Below, in pieces: positions 10,701 through 19,465 of a DNA stretch of 64,000 nt. The notes below the pieces were generated by a model, which worked only from the letters and a program-made list of their open reading frames with translations, did not search any database and was not told the DNA's origin. Made by a program: the position numbers and the translations under genes. Each line of letters starts with the position of its first letter. Positions within the stretch are counted from its first letter, which is position 1. This DNA is from Pictodentalium vernedei (lineage: Eukaryota; Mollusca; Scaphopoda; Dentaliida; Dentaliidae). The DNA lies in contig JAUFNR010000051.1 in NCBI GenBank assembly GCA_031216915.1, positions 154,913 to 218,912 of the forward strand. Reading direction: 5' to 3'.

Positions 10701-12379
10701 ACGAAAGGAACAAATGCATAGTCGTCTGGGAGTTCAATTTGTGTGTCTTCTGGAACATCTAAACTCAGTGGTGGGGGATCAGTACCCACATTGTCCCTGC
10801 TCAGTTGACCAATGAGTGTGATGGACGTACCATGCATATCAGATCTACCAGATACATCAATGTTATCAGTGGTTCCTATCGAGAAAACATTACGTTTGCA
10901 GTTAGCTGGGACTACAACACCTTCGTTCTTGAACCGCAGTGAAACAGCTCTCGCGAAACTCCTGCGAACATCCATTACGCGATCATAAGAGACAGAGAGT
11001 CCCATTTGATGAAAATCTCTGATAAGATTTTTCATACGATCATGGGCATGCAACTTCAAACCCACATAAAGAGGCATTGGAGTTTCTCTGTCACGTCTCT
11101 GGTGAACATTTTGTGCATGTTCGGAGCGTTTCGCTGAATTGCTGATCAACATCTGTGAAATAGTACAAGCCACTCGAGTCTTGGCATTAACAGTCTCATC
11201 ATCGCCTAAGTTCTGTATACTACATGTGCCCTCAAGTAGAACTCTAAGAAGAGTCAGGAGTGAGTTGGGTACAGGCTCGCTCAAGCAATAAGATGAAAAT
11301 GATCCCGTGAAAGGAGCTTGAGATATGAGTATGTGTTTACGCAGAAGAAGACCCACATCAACTATCTTTTTTGCCTCTTCCTCAGACACTATACGAGTTA
11401 AAGATTCGGACAACAAGGAGCCAACTCGAAACCTACTTGAAATAAACACATCTCTACCCTGTGTGAAGGCGTCCCAGCCATCGCCCAATTTCTGCAACAA
11501 ATGTTCTTTGAATCGAGTGGAATGTATTTCTTCACTAAGCCAATCAGAACCGACTTGCTTCAACCTCCGACTGTACAGATTCTTGAGATCGACAAGCTTC
11601 ATCGCGGAATCGTTGTGTTCAACAAATGTTATGAGCTCTGCCATAACGAGAGGGTCATAGGGCAGGCCTGACGCGGAATGTTCGGCGTTCTTCGACTTTT
11701 TAGATTTAGCCGCTCGTGCTTCATTGGCAAGCTTACAATAACAGGTTTTGTGATAGTAAAGATCACTAGCAGCGGAATCAAATGCTGCATTGACCCGAGA
11801 AAAAACAACCCAGTTCTCGGCTTCCTTTGCCATAATTTTGAGTTTATTGTTATCAGACATTGATCTGCAAATAGGCTCACTGCTGTCACCTTCGCGTTTG
11901 TGACAATAAACACACTGGGGCAGTTTCCTGTCACAGCCAGATTCAAAACTTGTCCGTGTTCTTTTAGGACTCAGCGTGGAGCAGGATGCCACTGCCTCAT
12001 TTCGCTCTCGCTTGTGTAGCACGCGCTGTACGATGTGAGTCCGAATACTGTCACGGCATGTCTTATGATATATTGCCTTATTCGTCAACAGTGACATCGA
12101 CATACACTCATCACTCTCTCTCATCAAACAATCAATGGTCAAATTATATGGAAGCTCAACGCCATTATCTAGGAAGCGCGTTATGTCTTCCTCAATAGCT
12201 TTATAGGCGTCATGAAAACGAGATTCTCTATACGGACGCATCAATTTCTTGGAACTGTCTTGCTGGCAAAAGCAACAACGTTCCCAGTCAGTACTAGTCC
12301 GTACACGAAGAGGATTCTCACTCATTCTGTGAATGATTTTTGTGAACAATCGCGTTCTCGAATTAATTTCGACAGACAA
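7721..12379 (-). CDS. Academ-like transposase, 1552 aa, XPG-like nuclease and CXC domains
   Basis: A single uninterrupted frame. Visible in order: a zinc-finger-like N-terminus (CCFC at 35-38; C156/C159; H210, C213 and C215); a middle region with TTDNIDVSGR (503-512), EGDCPLYA (677-684) and GFLHLEM...GGSGW (707-728); and D-Q-x-x-E at 894-898. The last two blocks match the order seen in element 1. The C-terminal third is XPG/FEN-like: VILD at 1136-1139, IYDCY at 1181-1185, HEEAD at 1277-1281, TVDSDV at 1303-1308, GCD at 1365-1367 and GIGKK at 1374-1378. The end (1512-1548) is a CXC domain with 11 Cys. The expected role is nuclear: recognising transposon ends and cutting or processing DNA during transposition. 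Which acids belong to the DDE core is inference; candidates are Asp505, Asp679 and Glu898. Met1 at 12379 gives the longest frame; Met19 is also possible. Confidence 0.85.
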   Translation of the reverse strand: MSVEINSRTRLFTKIIHRMSENPLRVRTSTDWERCCFCQQDSSKKLMRPYRESRFHDAYKAIEEDITRFLDNGVELPYNLTIDCLMRESDECMSMSLLTNKAIYHKTCRDSIRTHIVQRVLHKRERNEAVASCSTLSPKRTRTSFESGCDRKLPQCVYCHKREGDSSEPICRSMSDNNKLKIMAKEAENWVVFSRVNAAFDSAASDLYYHKTCYCKLANEARAAKSKKSKNAEHSASGLPYDPLVMAELITFVEHNDSAMKLVDLKNLYSRRLKQVGSDWLSEEIHSTRFKEHLLQKLGDGWDAFTQGRDVFISSRFRVGSLLSESLTRIVSEEEAKKIVDVGLLLRKHILISQAPFTGSFSSYCLSEPVPNSLLTLLRVLLEGTCSIQNLGDDETVNAKTRVACTISQMLISNSAKRSEHAQNVHQRRDRETPMPLYVGLKLHAHDRMKNLIRDFHQMGLSVSYDRVMDVRRSFARAVSLRFKNEGVVVPANCKRNVFSIGTTDNIDVSGRSDMHGTSITLIGQLSRDNVGTDPPPLSLDVPEDTQIELPDDYAFVPFVEDFGGDIRLESPDECNVRPNEYADLNVGENDWLSHVSQISNKGKVDGSWQLDEVPVTFSGFFSKHEDQDNVKPRAVIGVFPVFSEQKADSLSMQKHAMYVVREATAFVNPGQIPVIEGDCPLYARQKKCQWLFPEEIGEDRMVCMIGFLHLEMCTQEAGGKLMGGSGWERMFHLAKIFTPGVASSLLGGKHVKRTRQAYLLTLAWLEILRKNAYEIYCQQTGPHESFEMWEQRILSQSPTARYWGEIVRNFLLTSCQFVRNQRIGNWPGTLCSIDELCSYFFALGHTNYCRWVPVFLRDMSQLPRRHPSIHNKFMEGHFVVQRSERKFSMMGLDQSQEHSIQLLKEDSGPKGLYGQAEEKVVIELSRSEVLRVIDEYEYASFHTTSSDNTEHPESSVSEQKKFLNQLKSLLDLVNQGLIINPYDETSGQLVTLDTGEYMDPEVSKSLRSLPERGKHLYSTFLKERLVECTVPLNDVIPKANIYTFLNPPPANLDKGRDKLMSSKATAAIVTQMFVSLQARPDSNMDEFFMHENARDPPALSDRGKLRSGTKSQILNCLPAIPAQGKNSAARQASVVILDMPAVVHVIKPQKADLFGEYARLQLLPYIESLINTNTTRVDAIYDCYPEGSLKNQTRAKRLGETAVRLIRVSENVPLPKGKNWQAFLKVSENKDEFFKFLSAELLKLTSTSEYQLLTTSGEYVLCNKDVSLCDISPSNHEEADTRMMLHLNHAVSQGHKIAFLRTVDSDVVILSLHHFATFRDLGLSELWIGFGIGKAYKDMPIHEIASQLGPDYCKALTFFHAFTGCDVTSSMLGIGKKTGWNAWMNFPASTEMMIELTENPQVFSEDSPHMQHIEKLTIQMYSNSCVSTRVNDARRHMFTHGLKSMENIPPTKAALYQHVKRVILVSSFIWHRALQKHLCVPDPSQYGWEWNPRLNILVPFWTHLGDASAACALMLHCSCAKACKGNCKCLKAGLRCTPLCKCEGGCCNNIE

Positions 12380-12442
12380 ATCAGAATTGCTTGCGGAATT
12401 ACGCCAAACAAGAGATTGTATGGCAAAGAGACTGCTTCATAA

Positions 12443-12519
12443 AGAGCGTTGTTTCTCCGGGATCAGCGTCATTCAGGTTTGCCTGAATGACGCTGATCCC
12501 GGAGAAACAACGCTCTTTT
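12443..12519. repeat. perfect hairpin with about 36-bp arms upstream of the element 2 gene
   Basis: Two arms beginning agagcgttgtttctccggga and its complement flank a 4-base ttgc-type loop near 12480. It lies about 65 bases upstream of the start codon of the minus-strand gene, so it would fall in its promoter or 5' leader. The arms look identical, which suggests recent formation. Confidence 0.9.
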
Positions 12520-12563
12520 CAAGTTCCAAGAAATTGATGCGTCCGTATAGAGAATCTCGTTTT
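12520..12563. repeat. inverted copy of an N-terminal coding segment
   Basis: Bases 12523-12563 are the reverse complement of coding bases 12212-12253 of the element 2 gene; read on the plus strand they again spell SSKKLMRPYRESRF. The copy begins where the hairpin at 12443-12519 ends. The two copies are about 270 bases apart in opposite orientation, so a transcript crossing both could fold back on itself. The structure looks like a template-switch or inverted-duplication event. Confidence 0.85.
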
Positions 12564-13063
12564 ATTCTACATCATCTCCCACGTCTGTTTCCAACACGTG
12601 CGTGGATCAGAGTTCACTTTCGCGCCCTTACAATCGGATGTATAGTCGGTAGACCGTCGAAAAGGAGGTTCCCTTCAGCCGCTGGCGGCCATTTAGGATT
12701 GTGCCGCTACTGGTCGCCACCGGTCGGTGTCAACTTGTAGCCGATCGTTTTTGAGAACCTCATAGCCTACACTAACAGTGTGCCAAATTTCAAGAAGGTA
12801 TCACCAAGTGCACAATTCACCTGTATGTGACGAATTCCTCCCCCGCTATGACAAAGTGTCAGGATATTTCAGGTCATGTTAGCCTTCTATTGGTTAATTT
12901 GTTTCCACTGTGTTAGATAAAGGGTTAAACTGACTCAATTCTTTTCACGCGAATCCAAGCAGAGGTGCAGCGAGAATCTACATGGATTCTCGTTGGTTTT
13001 ATTGTGCGAATCTTTGTGCAAATCGATTCTCAGATTCTCGTCGAAATATAAGCCCTGATGATC

Positions 13064-13349
13064 AACAAAACAAACTTCATGTGTTGGTTGGGTATGATAA
13101 CAGGAAGAAATAATCCTATTTAGTTTGGGGCCAATGCACCAGAGTTAAAGGTAGGTGAGGTTACTTTACTAGGGATTATTACAGGGGGGTCAGGCCACCC
13201 GGGCGGCCATCTCTAGTTTTACATTTTGACACTATACGGATAATCTGATAAATAAATCATGATATGTTTATTGTTTCCCATACTGCAGATTCCAAACCAG
13301 TAAGTGTAAGGTATACTATATTTAAATATATAAATTTATGCAGTCAACA
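13064..13349. repeat. right flank: continued tandem unit, then unassigned DNA
   Basis: 13064-13145 continues the roughly 125-bp tandem unit interrupted at 5957 (catgtgttggttgggtatga again, at 13079). After about 13160 the sequence is AT-rich with a short C/G-rich patch near 13185-13215. No reading frame or repeat was recognised there. Confidence 0.6.
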
Positions 13350-13900
13350 TACCTCAGACAGACCACTGCATGTATACACATGTGCTGGAAAATCCTAGAT
13401 GCACCACAGACACACCCTTGGCAAATCTTGTGGCGATATCCCAATCCCACACCAAACACTACATGTGTAGGTACCCTAAGCATACCCTAGGTATGCCCAA
13501 CCACACCCATGGAACACCTTCGGGCGGTATCCTAAGCACACCTCAGACATACCCCAAACACACCTCATGGGGGTACCCTAAGCATACCCTAACAACACCC
13601 CTGGGATAACCTAATGGTGTACCCCAACCATACCCCAGGCACACCTTACAGCAGTACCCTAAGCACACCTCGCATATCCCAATCATACCTCATATTAGGT
13701 ACCCCAACCACACTTCTGAGATCATTTAAGTTTTTGGGTCCTCACCCTAACCATACCCCAACCATACATTAGGCATACCTCAAATATGTGTTTGTAAAAA
13801 ATACAGATCCACACCTCAGACGGGGTGTCACACCTCAACCAATTTTGTAGCGCACACCCCAGGAGTACCCTATTCACACCTCAACCACACTGCAATGAAA
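13350..13900. repeat. degenerate minisatellite of ACCCYAAGCACACC-type motifs
   Basis: C/A-rich motifs such as taccctaagca, acaccccaacca and cctcagaca recur every 15-35 bases for about 550 bases with irregular spacing. It is a diverged minisatellite. The apparent short reading frames in it are by-products of the repeat. Confidence 0.85.
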
Positions 13901-14099
13901 AGGATAATGTTCAATGTTTATGAAAGGATTATGAAATAAGACAAGAATTGTGATAATTGGGAATATGTTCATTTCTGTTCCCTATATGCTATGTTTTTGA
14001 TAAGAAATAATATGAGGAGTACACTGTACTAAAGAGCTGAAGGGTGGGTTAATATGACCTCACAGTTAATGTATGTGGCCCTCACAGTTAACGTATATC

Positions 14100-17000
14100 A
14101 ACAAAAGTTACCAAGTTACAGTGAAATTATTCCAAAATGAGTCATCCTACCAAGTTACATTGAAATCCCTTCATAACTATGCCCTGTAGACTGTGCTAAA
14201 GGTTTTCGGGCCCCTGGAGCCGTCAGTTTCCCAACTGCGTCCAAAGGGGACATTCTCATCTAGACATTATATGAAGTCAACCTACCAAGTTACAATGAAA
14301 TCCCTTCATAAATATGACCTGTAGACTGTGCTAAAGGATTTTGGGCTTTGGGCTTGGGCAGCCATCATGGTTGAATGATCGCAACCAATCTGACCTGTAG
14401 ACTATGTTCAATATTTTTGGGCTTCGGGCACCTGTAGCCATCACAGTTGACAATCACAATCAAAAGGGGATGTCATCATCTAGGCATTATATGGAGTCAG
14501 CCTTACAAGTTACAATGAAATCCTTCCATAAATACAACCTATAGACTATGCTAAAGGTTTTGGGGCTCGGACAGCCATCAAGGCTGAATGAACGCGACCA
14601 AAAGGGGACGTTCTCATCTAGACATTATTTGGAGTCATCCTACCAAGCTACAATGAAATCCCTTCATAATTATGATCAGTAGACTGTTCTAAAGGTTTTT
14701 GGGCTTCAGGCCCCTGTAGGTGTCACAGTTAAGGCTGTCACGATTATGAATTTTCATAATCGATTATTTTGTCATAAAAATCGACGGTTATTCGATTATT
14801 TATGGTTAATATTTCTGTCTGTCTTGTTTCCTAGAACTTCGTCTATGATATAACTTGGGAGGGGGTCAAAAACTCAAATATCCTAATCGTAAATGAAGCA
14901 AACGAACACCAAACCTTGAAAAATTTGACAAAACAGAATCTACATCGCATAGATTCAAATTTCAAATCATAGAAAAATGCATACTAAACTCACTAATGGC
15001 CGCATCTGCGCTCAATGTGTAATGATTATGAATTTAACCTTAGGGAATGTCAAGTCAACAAAGCTTTACACGTGGAAATGAAACTTCCGGTTGCGATACG
15101 TCGGAGAACAAAATATATCATCATACTTTAAAAATAACATGGCATTTCGAAGTTTTTCCCTCTTTACTTTCTGTATGTTAAAATTGATTATCAAGTATCA
15201 AATTGATAAAAACAAAAACAACTCAACACTTGACGATGTCTTATTGGCAAGGAATACAATGTAGCCATTGACAGTAAGGCATCATTGAGTGTTATTTTAT
15301 TTTTGTTAAATTGTTATCACCGCTAATGGCAGTGAGCCAGTGATGCTGGAACCGGAAAGTTCGGCCAATGAATGATAATGATTCAGCCCCTGTTCAGTAT
15401 GAAATTGCTTTCCCTTGGAGGCTCAATCTTTCCAGGGATTTATTTTATTTATTTACTCATTTATTTATTGGTGTTTGACACTTGAACACTTTGAAAGCTA
15501 GGGTCAAATTCAACTGAGTGATCACGCATACGATGATGACTGGGTTTCGGCTAACTTTAACTTGCGTGGTGCCGCGACTTGAAGCTATATATTGGTTTTA
15601 TGTTTTAACCCTGTTCACACACACATTTGTTGTCGAAATAGGTCCTTTATGTGAAACAATAGCATGTGAATCAATATTTCCCCTTTGTTTAGTATGACAG
15701 CACATGTCCAGTCAAATAATCGATCACTGAAATAAATCGTCGATTATGACCTCAATCGACGGTTGATCGATTTTTCGATCATTCGTGACAGCCTTAGCCA
15801 CAGTTGCCCAATCGTGTCCAAAAGGGGACATTCTCATCTAGACATTATATAAAGTCAAACCTACCAAGTTACAATGAAATCCCTTCATAAATATGACCGG
15901 TAGACTGTGCTAAAGGTGTTCGGGCTTCGGGCTCGGGCAGCCATAATGGTTGAATGATCGCAACCAAAAGGGGACATGCTCATCTGGGCATCATCTGGAG
16001 TGAACCTACGAAGTTACAATGAAATCCCTTCATACATATGACCTGTAGACTGTGCTCAAGATTTTCGAGCTTCGGGCACCTGTAGCCATCATAGTTGACA
16101 ATCTTGACCAAAAGGGGATGTCATCATCTAGGCATTATATGGAGTCAATCTAACAAGTTACAATGAAATCCTTCCATAAATACGACCTGTAGAATATACT
16201 AAAGGTCTTTGGACTCGGGCAGCCATAAAGGCTGAATGATCGCGACCAAAAGGGGATGTTCTTATCTAGACATTATTTGGAGTCATCCTACCAAGCTACA
16301 ATGAAATCCCTTCATAATTATGACCTGTAGACTGTTCTAAAGGTTTTCGGGCTTCGGGCCCCTGTAGCCGTCACAGTTGCCCAAGCGTGTCCAAAAGGGG
16401 ACGTTCTCATCTAGACATTATATGAAGTCAACCTACCAAGTTACAATGAAATCCCTTCATAAATATGACCTGTAGACTGTGCTAAAGGTTTTTGGGCTTC
16501 GGGCTCAGGCAGCCATCATGGTTGAATGATCGCAACCAAAGGGGACAATCTCATCTGGGCATCATCTGGAGTGATCCTATGAAGTTACACTGAAATCCCT
16601 TTATAAATATGACCTGTAGACTGTGCTCAAGGTTTTGAGGCTTCGGGCACCTGTAGCCATCACAGTTGACCAATCATGACCAAAAGGGGATGTCATCATC
16701 TAGGCATTATATGAAGTCAACCTAACAGGTTACAATGAAATCCTTCCATAAATATGACCTTTTGCCTATGCTAAAGGTTTTTGGGCTCGGGCACCCATCA
16801 AGGCTGAATGATCGCGATTAAAATGAGACGTTCTCATCTGGACATTATTTGGTGTCATCCTACCAAGTTACAATTAAATCCCTTCATAAATATGACCTGT
16901 AAACTGTGCTAAAGGTTTTCGGGCTTCGGGCCCCTGTAGCCGTCGCAGTTGCTCAATCAGGACCAAAAGGTGACTTTCTCATCTAGACATTGTATGAAGT

Positions 17001-17410
17001 CTACCCACCAAGTTACAATGAAATTCCTCAATAAATATGACCTGCAGACTGTGCTAAAGGTTTTCCGGTTTTGGGCTTGGGCAGTCGTCACGGTTGGCAG
17101 ATCACGCCCAAATGGGGAAATTCTCATCTAGAGATCATAAGGAGTCATCCTACCAAGTTACAATGAAATTCCTCTATATTAAACATGACCTGCAGACTGT
17201 GCTAAAAGTCTTTGGATTTCGGGCTTGGGCAACCGTCACGCCGATAGATCATGCCCAAAAGGGGACGTTCTCATCTAGGCATTATACAGAGGCATCCTAC
17301 CAAGTTACAATGAAATCCCTTCATAAATATGACCTGTAGACTGTGCTAATGGTTTTCGGGTTTTGGGCCTGGGCTATCGCAACCAAAAGGGGACGTTCTC
17401 ATCTAGACAT
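14100..17410. repeat. satellite-like array, about 145-bp unit, at least 14 copies
   Basis: Each unit contains caagttacaatgaaatccct, then catatatgacctgtagactg-like text, taaaggttttcgggcttcgg, and ccaaaaggggacgttctcat ctagacattat. Starts fall near 14110, 14146, 14287, 14505, 14646, 15862, 16013, 16154, 16298, 16439, 16582, 16729, 16864, 17009, 17155 and 17303, mostly 139-147 bases apart. Copies are diverged. The array is interrupted between 14730 and 15796 by a hAT-like element. Similar short-unit arrays form the cores of mollusc pearl-like elements, but no flanking hairpin was identified here. Confidence 0.9.
14730..15796. mobile_element. hAT-like non-autonomous element with 8-bp target duplication
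   Basis: Ends are inverted copies beginning TAAGGCTGTCACGA on the left and TAAGGCTGTCACGAAT on the right, with related cgattatgaa/aatcga motifs for about 60 bases inside. The flanks are GTCACAGT (14722-14729) and GCCACAGT (15797-15804), an 8-bp duplication with one mismatch, which fits hAT. Uninterrupted satellite units (around 16365) show what the empty site looks like. The 1067-bp interior contains no transposase frame. A SINE-tail-like (ttta)n...attggtgtttga segment is present at about 15440-15480. Confidence 0.82.
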
Positions 17411-18968
17411 GACCCCAAACCTGCATATGAAATTTCGTGATGATCAGACAAGAACTGCGGGGTGTCACCCGTGCTTAAGGAAAATGTGAACAGACTTACA
17501 GGCTTCCGTATGCGTGATGGCAATAGCTTGTCTTGACTATGTCAATTTAAGCTAAAAATATAAGGGGAATGCTGAATGGGAACAGTTGCGGGACTGGAAA
17601 ATGCCTAAATAACTAAATAAACATAACAAGTTTTGGAAGTTTGGCAGCTATTCGCAGTTCTCATGATTAACCCTGTGATCACAAATTCCATGTAACCTCT
17701 TCCCCCCCCCCCCCCCCCACCTACTCTCTCCCTCAGCTGTGAACACCCAGAAACAAACTTATTGATATCCAGTCATAATTCATTCTTCCCAATTTCACTG
17801 ATCAGCATTGGCATGATTGCCATTATTACTGATTGGTTGGGGAGCCAGAGACAGTCACCGACCCATCCCGCCCCCAAACTTTGGCCCAATTCAACTTTCA
17901 TATAACATATGGAGCCCTAAGTTTCCAATATAGGGCTACACACTCTGTAAATGCTCCAAATTCGTTAGTGAAGATTTACTAAATTGAAGATCTCCTCCAT
18001 GTTGGAAGGGCAATTTTAATAAACATACAGGCCCAAATAAGGTGCATACAGGATGGAAAAATTCTCCAAAATTAATAAACATGATAATGTACATGTATGT
18101 TTATTAGGAATACAATAATAGAGCACTGAATTTTGCAAACTTTTCTTAGGGTAGGAGGCCTGGTTCTAGCTAAGACGTTCGGCTGTTACCCCCTTTCTCC
18201 CACTTCCCTTTAAGTGAAACTTGTGGGAGTAAAGGGAAGAGTGGGAGGTGGGTGTAACAACCGGGGGGTCCTAGTTAAGAAGAGAGGAAACCCCCACCCC
18301 CTCCCCCACAACGCGGCCTGCCAAATATCATATCAGCCCCCACCCCAAAAAGAACAGGCCACCATAATGCCATTAATGGCATATTATAAAATCTGGTCAG
18401 GCGCCTGGCCAGAGGCGAAGCAGAAAGCCGGTCAGTCTGAAAGTGAAACAGAATGTTCTGTGACTACAAGACAGACTGACAGAGTACCAAGTGGTTTGTT
18501 CTCTTTTCTTCAAAATCAAACAAAATACCAAGAAAAACAACAGGAGATTGTTATGTGTTTCTGAGTCATCGAACTGATTCCAACAACGCAAAAGCTACCA
18601 CATCCATACTTACAAGTTACATAACCGGAAACACAATCTCTCGCTGACTGAATATCCAGAATGTTCTGCTTCGTGGAAATTCCAACTTTCGTTTTCGAAT
18701 TTTGCATTCGTTTTCACCAGAGCGTTCAGTGGAAAATGGTTTGATCTCAAATGCTCAACGTCGTATTTAATCTGTACATCTTAGAACCAATTCTGACATA
18801 TTCGTGTTGTTCTCCAAGCAGCGACTTGAAAATTTCAAGCGGTCGGTTTTGTTTGCAGAATGTTCCCGAATAAGCCCATTGCCGATTAGCTATCTTTGAC
18901 GTTAATGATATGCAAGGTCAGAGGTAGCTTCGGGTAAATACTTTGATCAGACTGTCTGTCAAGACTGT
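17411..18968. other. no gene recognised
   Basis: This stretch holds a poly(C) tract at 17702-17718, a C-rich patch around 18190-18350, and otherwise unique-looking AT-rich DNA. Short frames at 18214-18564 and on the opposite strand cross the low-complexity patch and match nothing I know. I see no splice-site-bounded exon I could defend. Confidence 0.5.
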
Positions 18969-19465
18969 TGTTGTATTTTCAGTGTTGATTAACATTCAAT
19001 GAATTTGGATGAAATTTAAGAGCGTTATCAATTAAAGGAAGACATGGAAATCATAACAGTCTTACCGCACACAGCAGTAAATACCGCACATATCAGTATG
19101 AAAGATAGCATACCGCACACAGCAGTATAGCAGACGGAATACCGCACACAGCAGTATTATAGATGTCATACCACACCTAGCAGTATAACAGACGGAATAC
19201 CGCACACAGCAGTATTATAGAAAGCATACCACACACAGCAGTATAACAAACGGAATACCGCACACAGCAGTATCAATAAACAGAGGTTGACACACAGTCG
19301 AAATAACGTCCGAACAGTTTAACATCCAAAGTCACACTCAAATTGCTCCCAAACTAACATCTCAATAACACTGAGAAACCAACCGAGCATTACTGTGAAC
19401 ACTGTTCACTAAGTGGATCTTGGCAACTGATCTTCACTAAATCAGTTAACCCCAATTATACAACA
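18969..19465 (-). repeat. LTR (3' LTR in element orientation)
   Basis: This is the 497-bp terminal repeat next to the polypurine tract. Within it, about eight copies of ataccgcacacagcagtat occur roughly every 30 bases between 19062 and 19275, separated by short variable linkers such as tagcagacgga. The array is part of the LTR and is repeated in the other copy. Repeated motifs in an LTR could be enhancer-like binding sites. Confidence 0.93.

Larger units (their letters stand above)
6291..12848 (-). mobile_element. Element 2: intact Academ-like DNA transposon
   Basis: Ends are imperfect inverted repeats of about 165 bp: left 6291 to about 6455, right about 12685 to 12848. Both start TAGCGGGGGAGGAATTCG and share ttgtgcacttggtgatacct, gatcggctacaagttg and aaatggccgcca in the same order. 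TGA lies directly outside both ends (6288-6290 and 12849-12851), a 3-bp target duplication. The element encodes one 1552-codon protein on the minus strand (7721-12379) and nothing else I can recognise. About 1.2 kb between the left end and the stop codon (6460-7720) is non-coding and includes a 17-bp inverted pair at 7074-7090 and 7656-7672. An unbroken gene plus intact ends and duplication suggests a recently active, possibly autonomous, copy. Confidence 0.85.
5957..13056. mobile_element. Outer non-autonomous element split by element 2
   Basis: Short inverted ends, GGGCTTATATTTCG at 5958-5971 and its complement ending at 13055, are flanked by the direct repeat GATGATC (5950-5956 and 13057-13063). 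Joining the flanks regenerates the roughly 125-bp tandem unit that precedes it (compare 5800-5870), so both boundaries are supported. Removing element 2 leaves only about 540 bp of its own DNA (5957-6290 and 12849-13056), rich in gagaatc/gattctc motifs and a near-perfect palindrome. It has no coding capacity and behaves like a MITE. A 6-7-bp duplication does not fix the superfamily. Confidence 0.72.

Noticed and set aside
11629-11946. Minus-strand 105-residue frame inside the large transposase gene
   Set aside because: It overlaps the 1552-codon frame in another phase and has no motif.
19062-19275. Regularly spaced short repeats resembling a CRISPR array
   Set aside because: The repeats are short and variable, the linkers are themselves repeated, the array is part of an LTR present twice, and the setting is eukaryotic.
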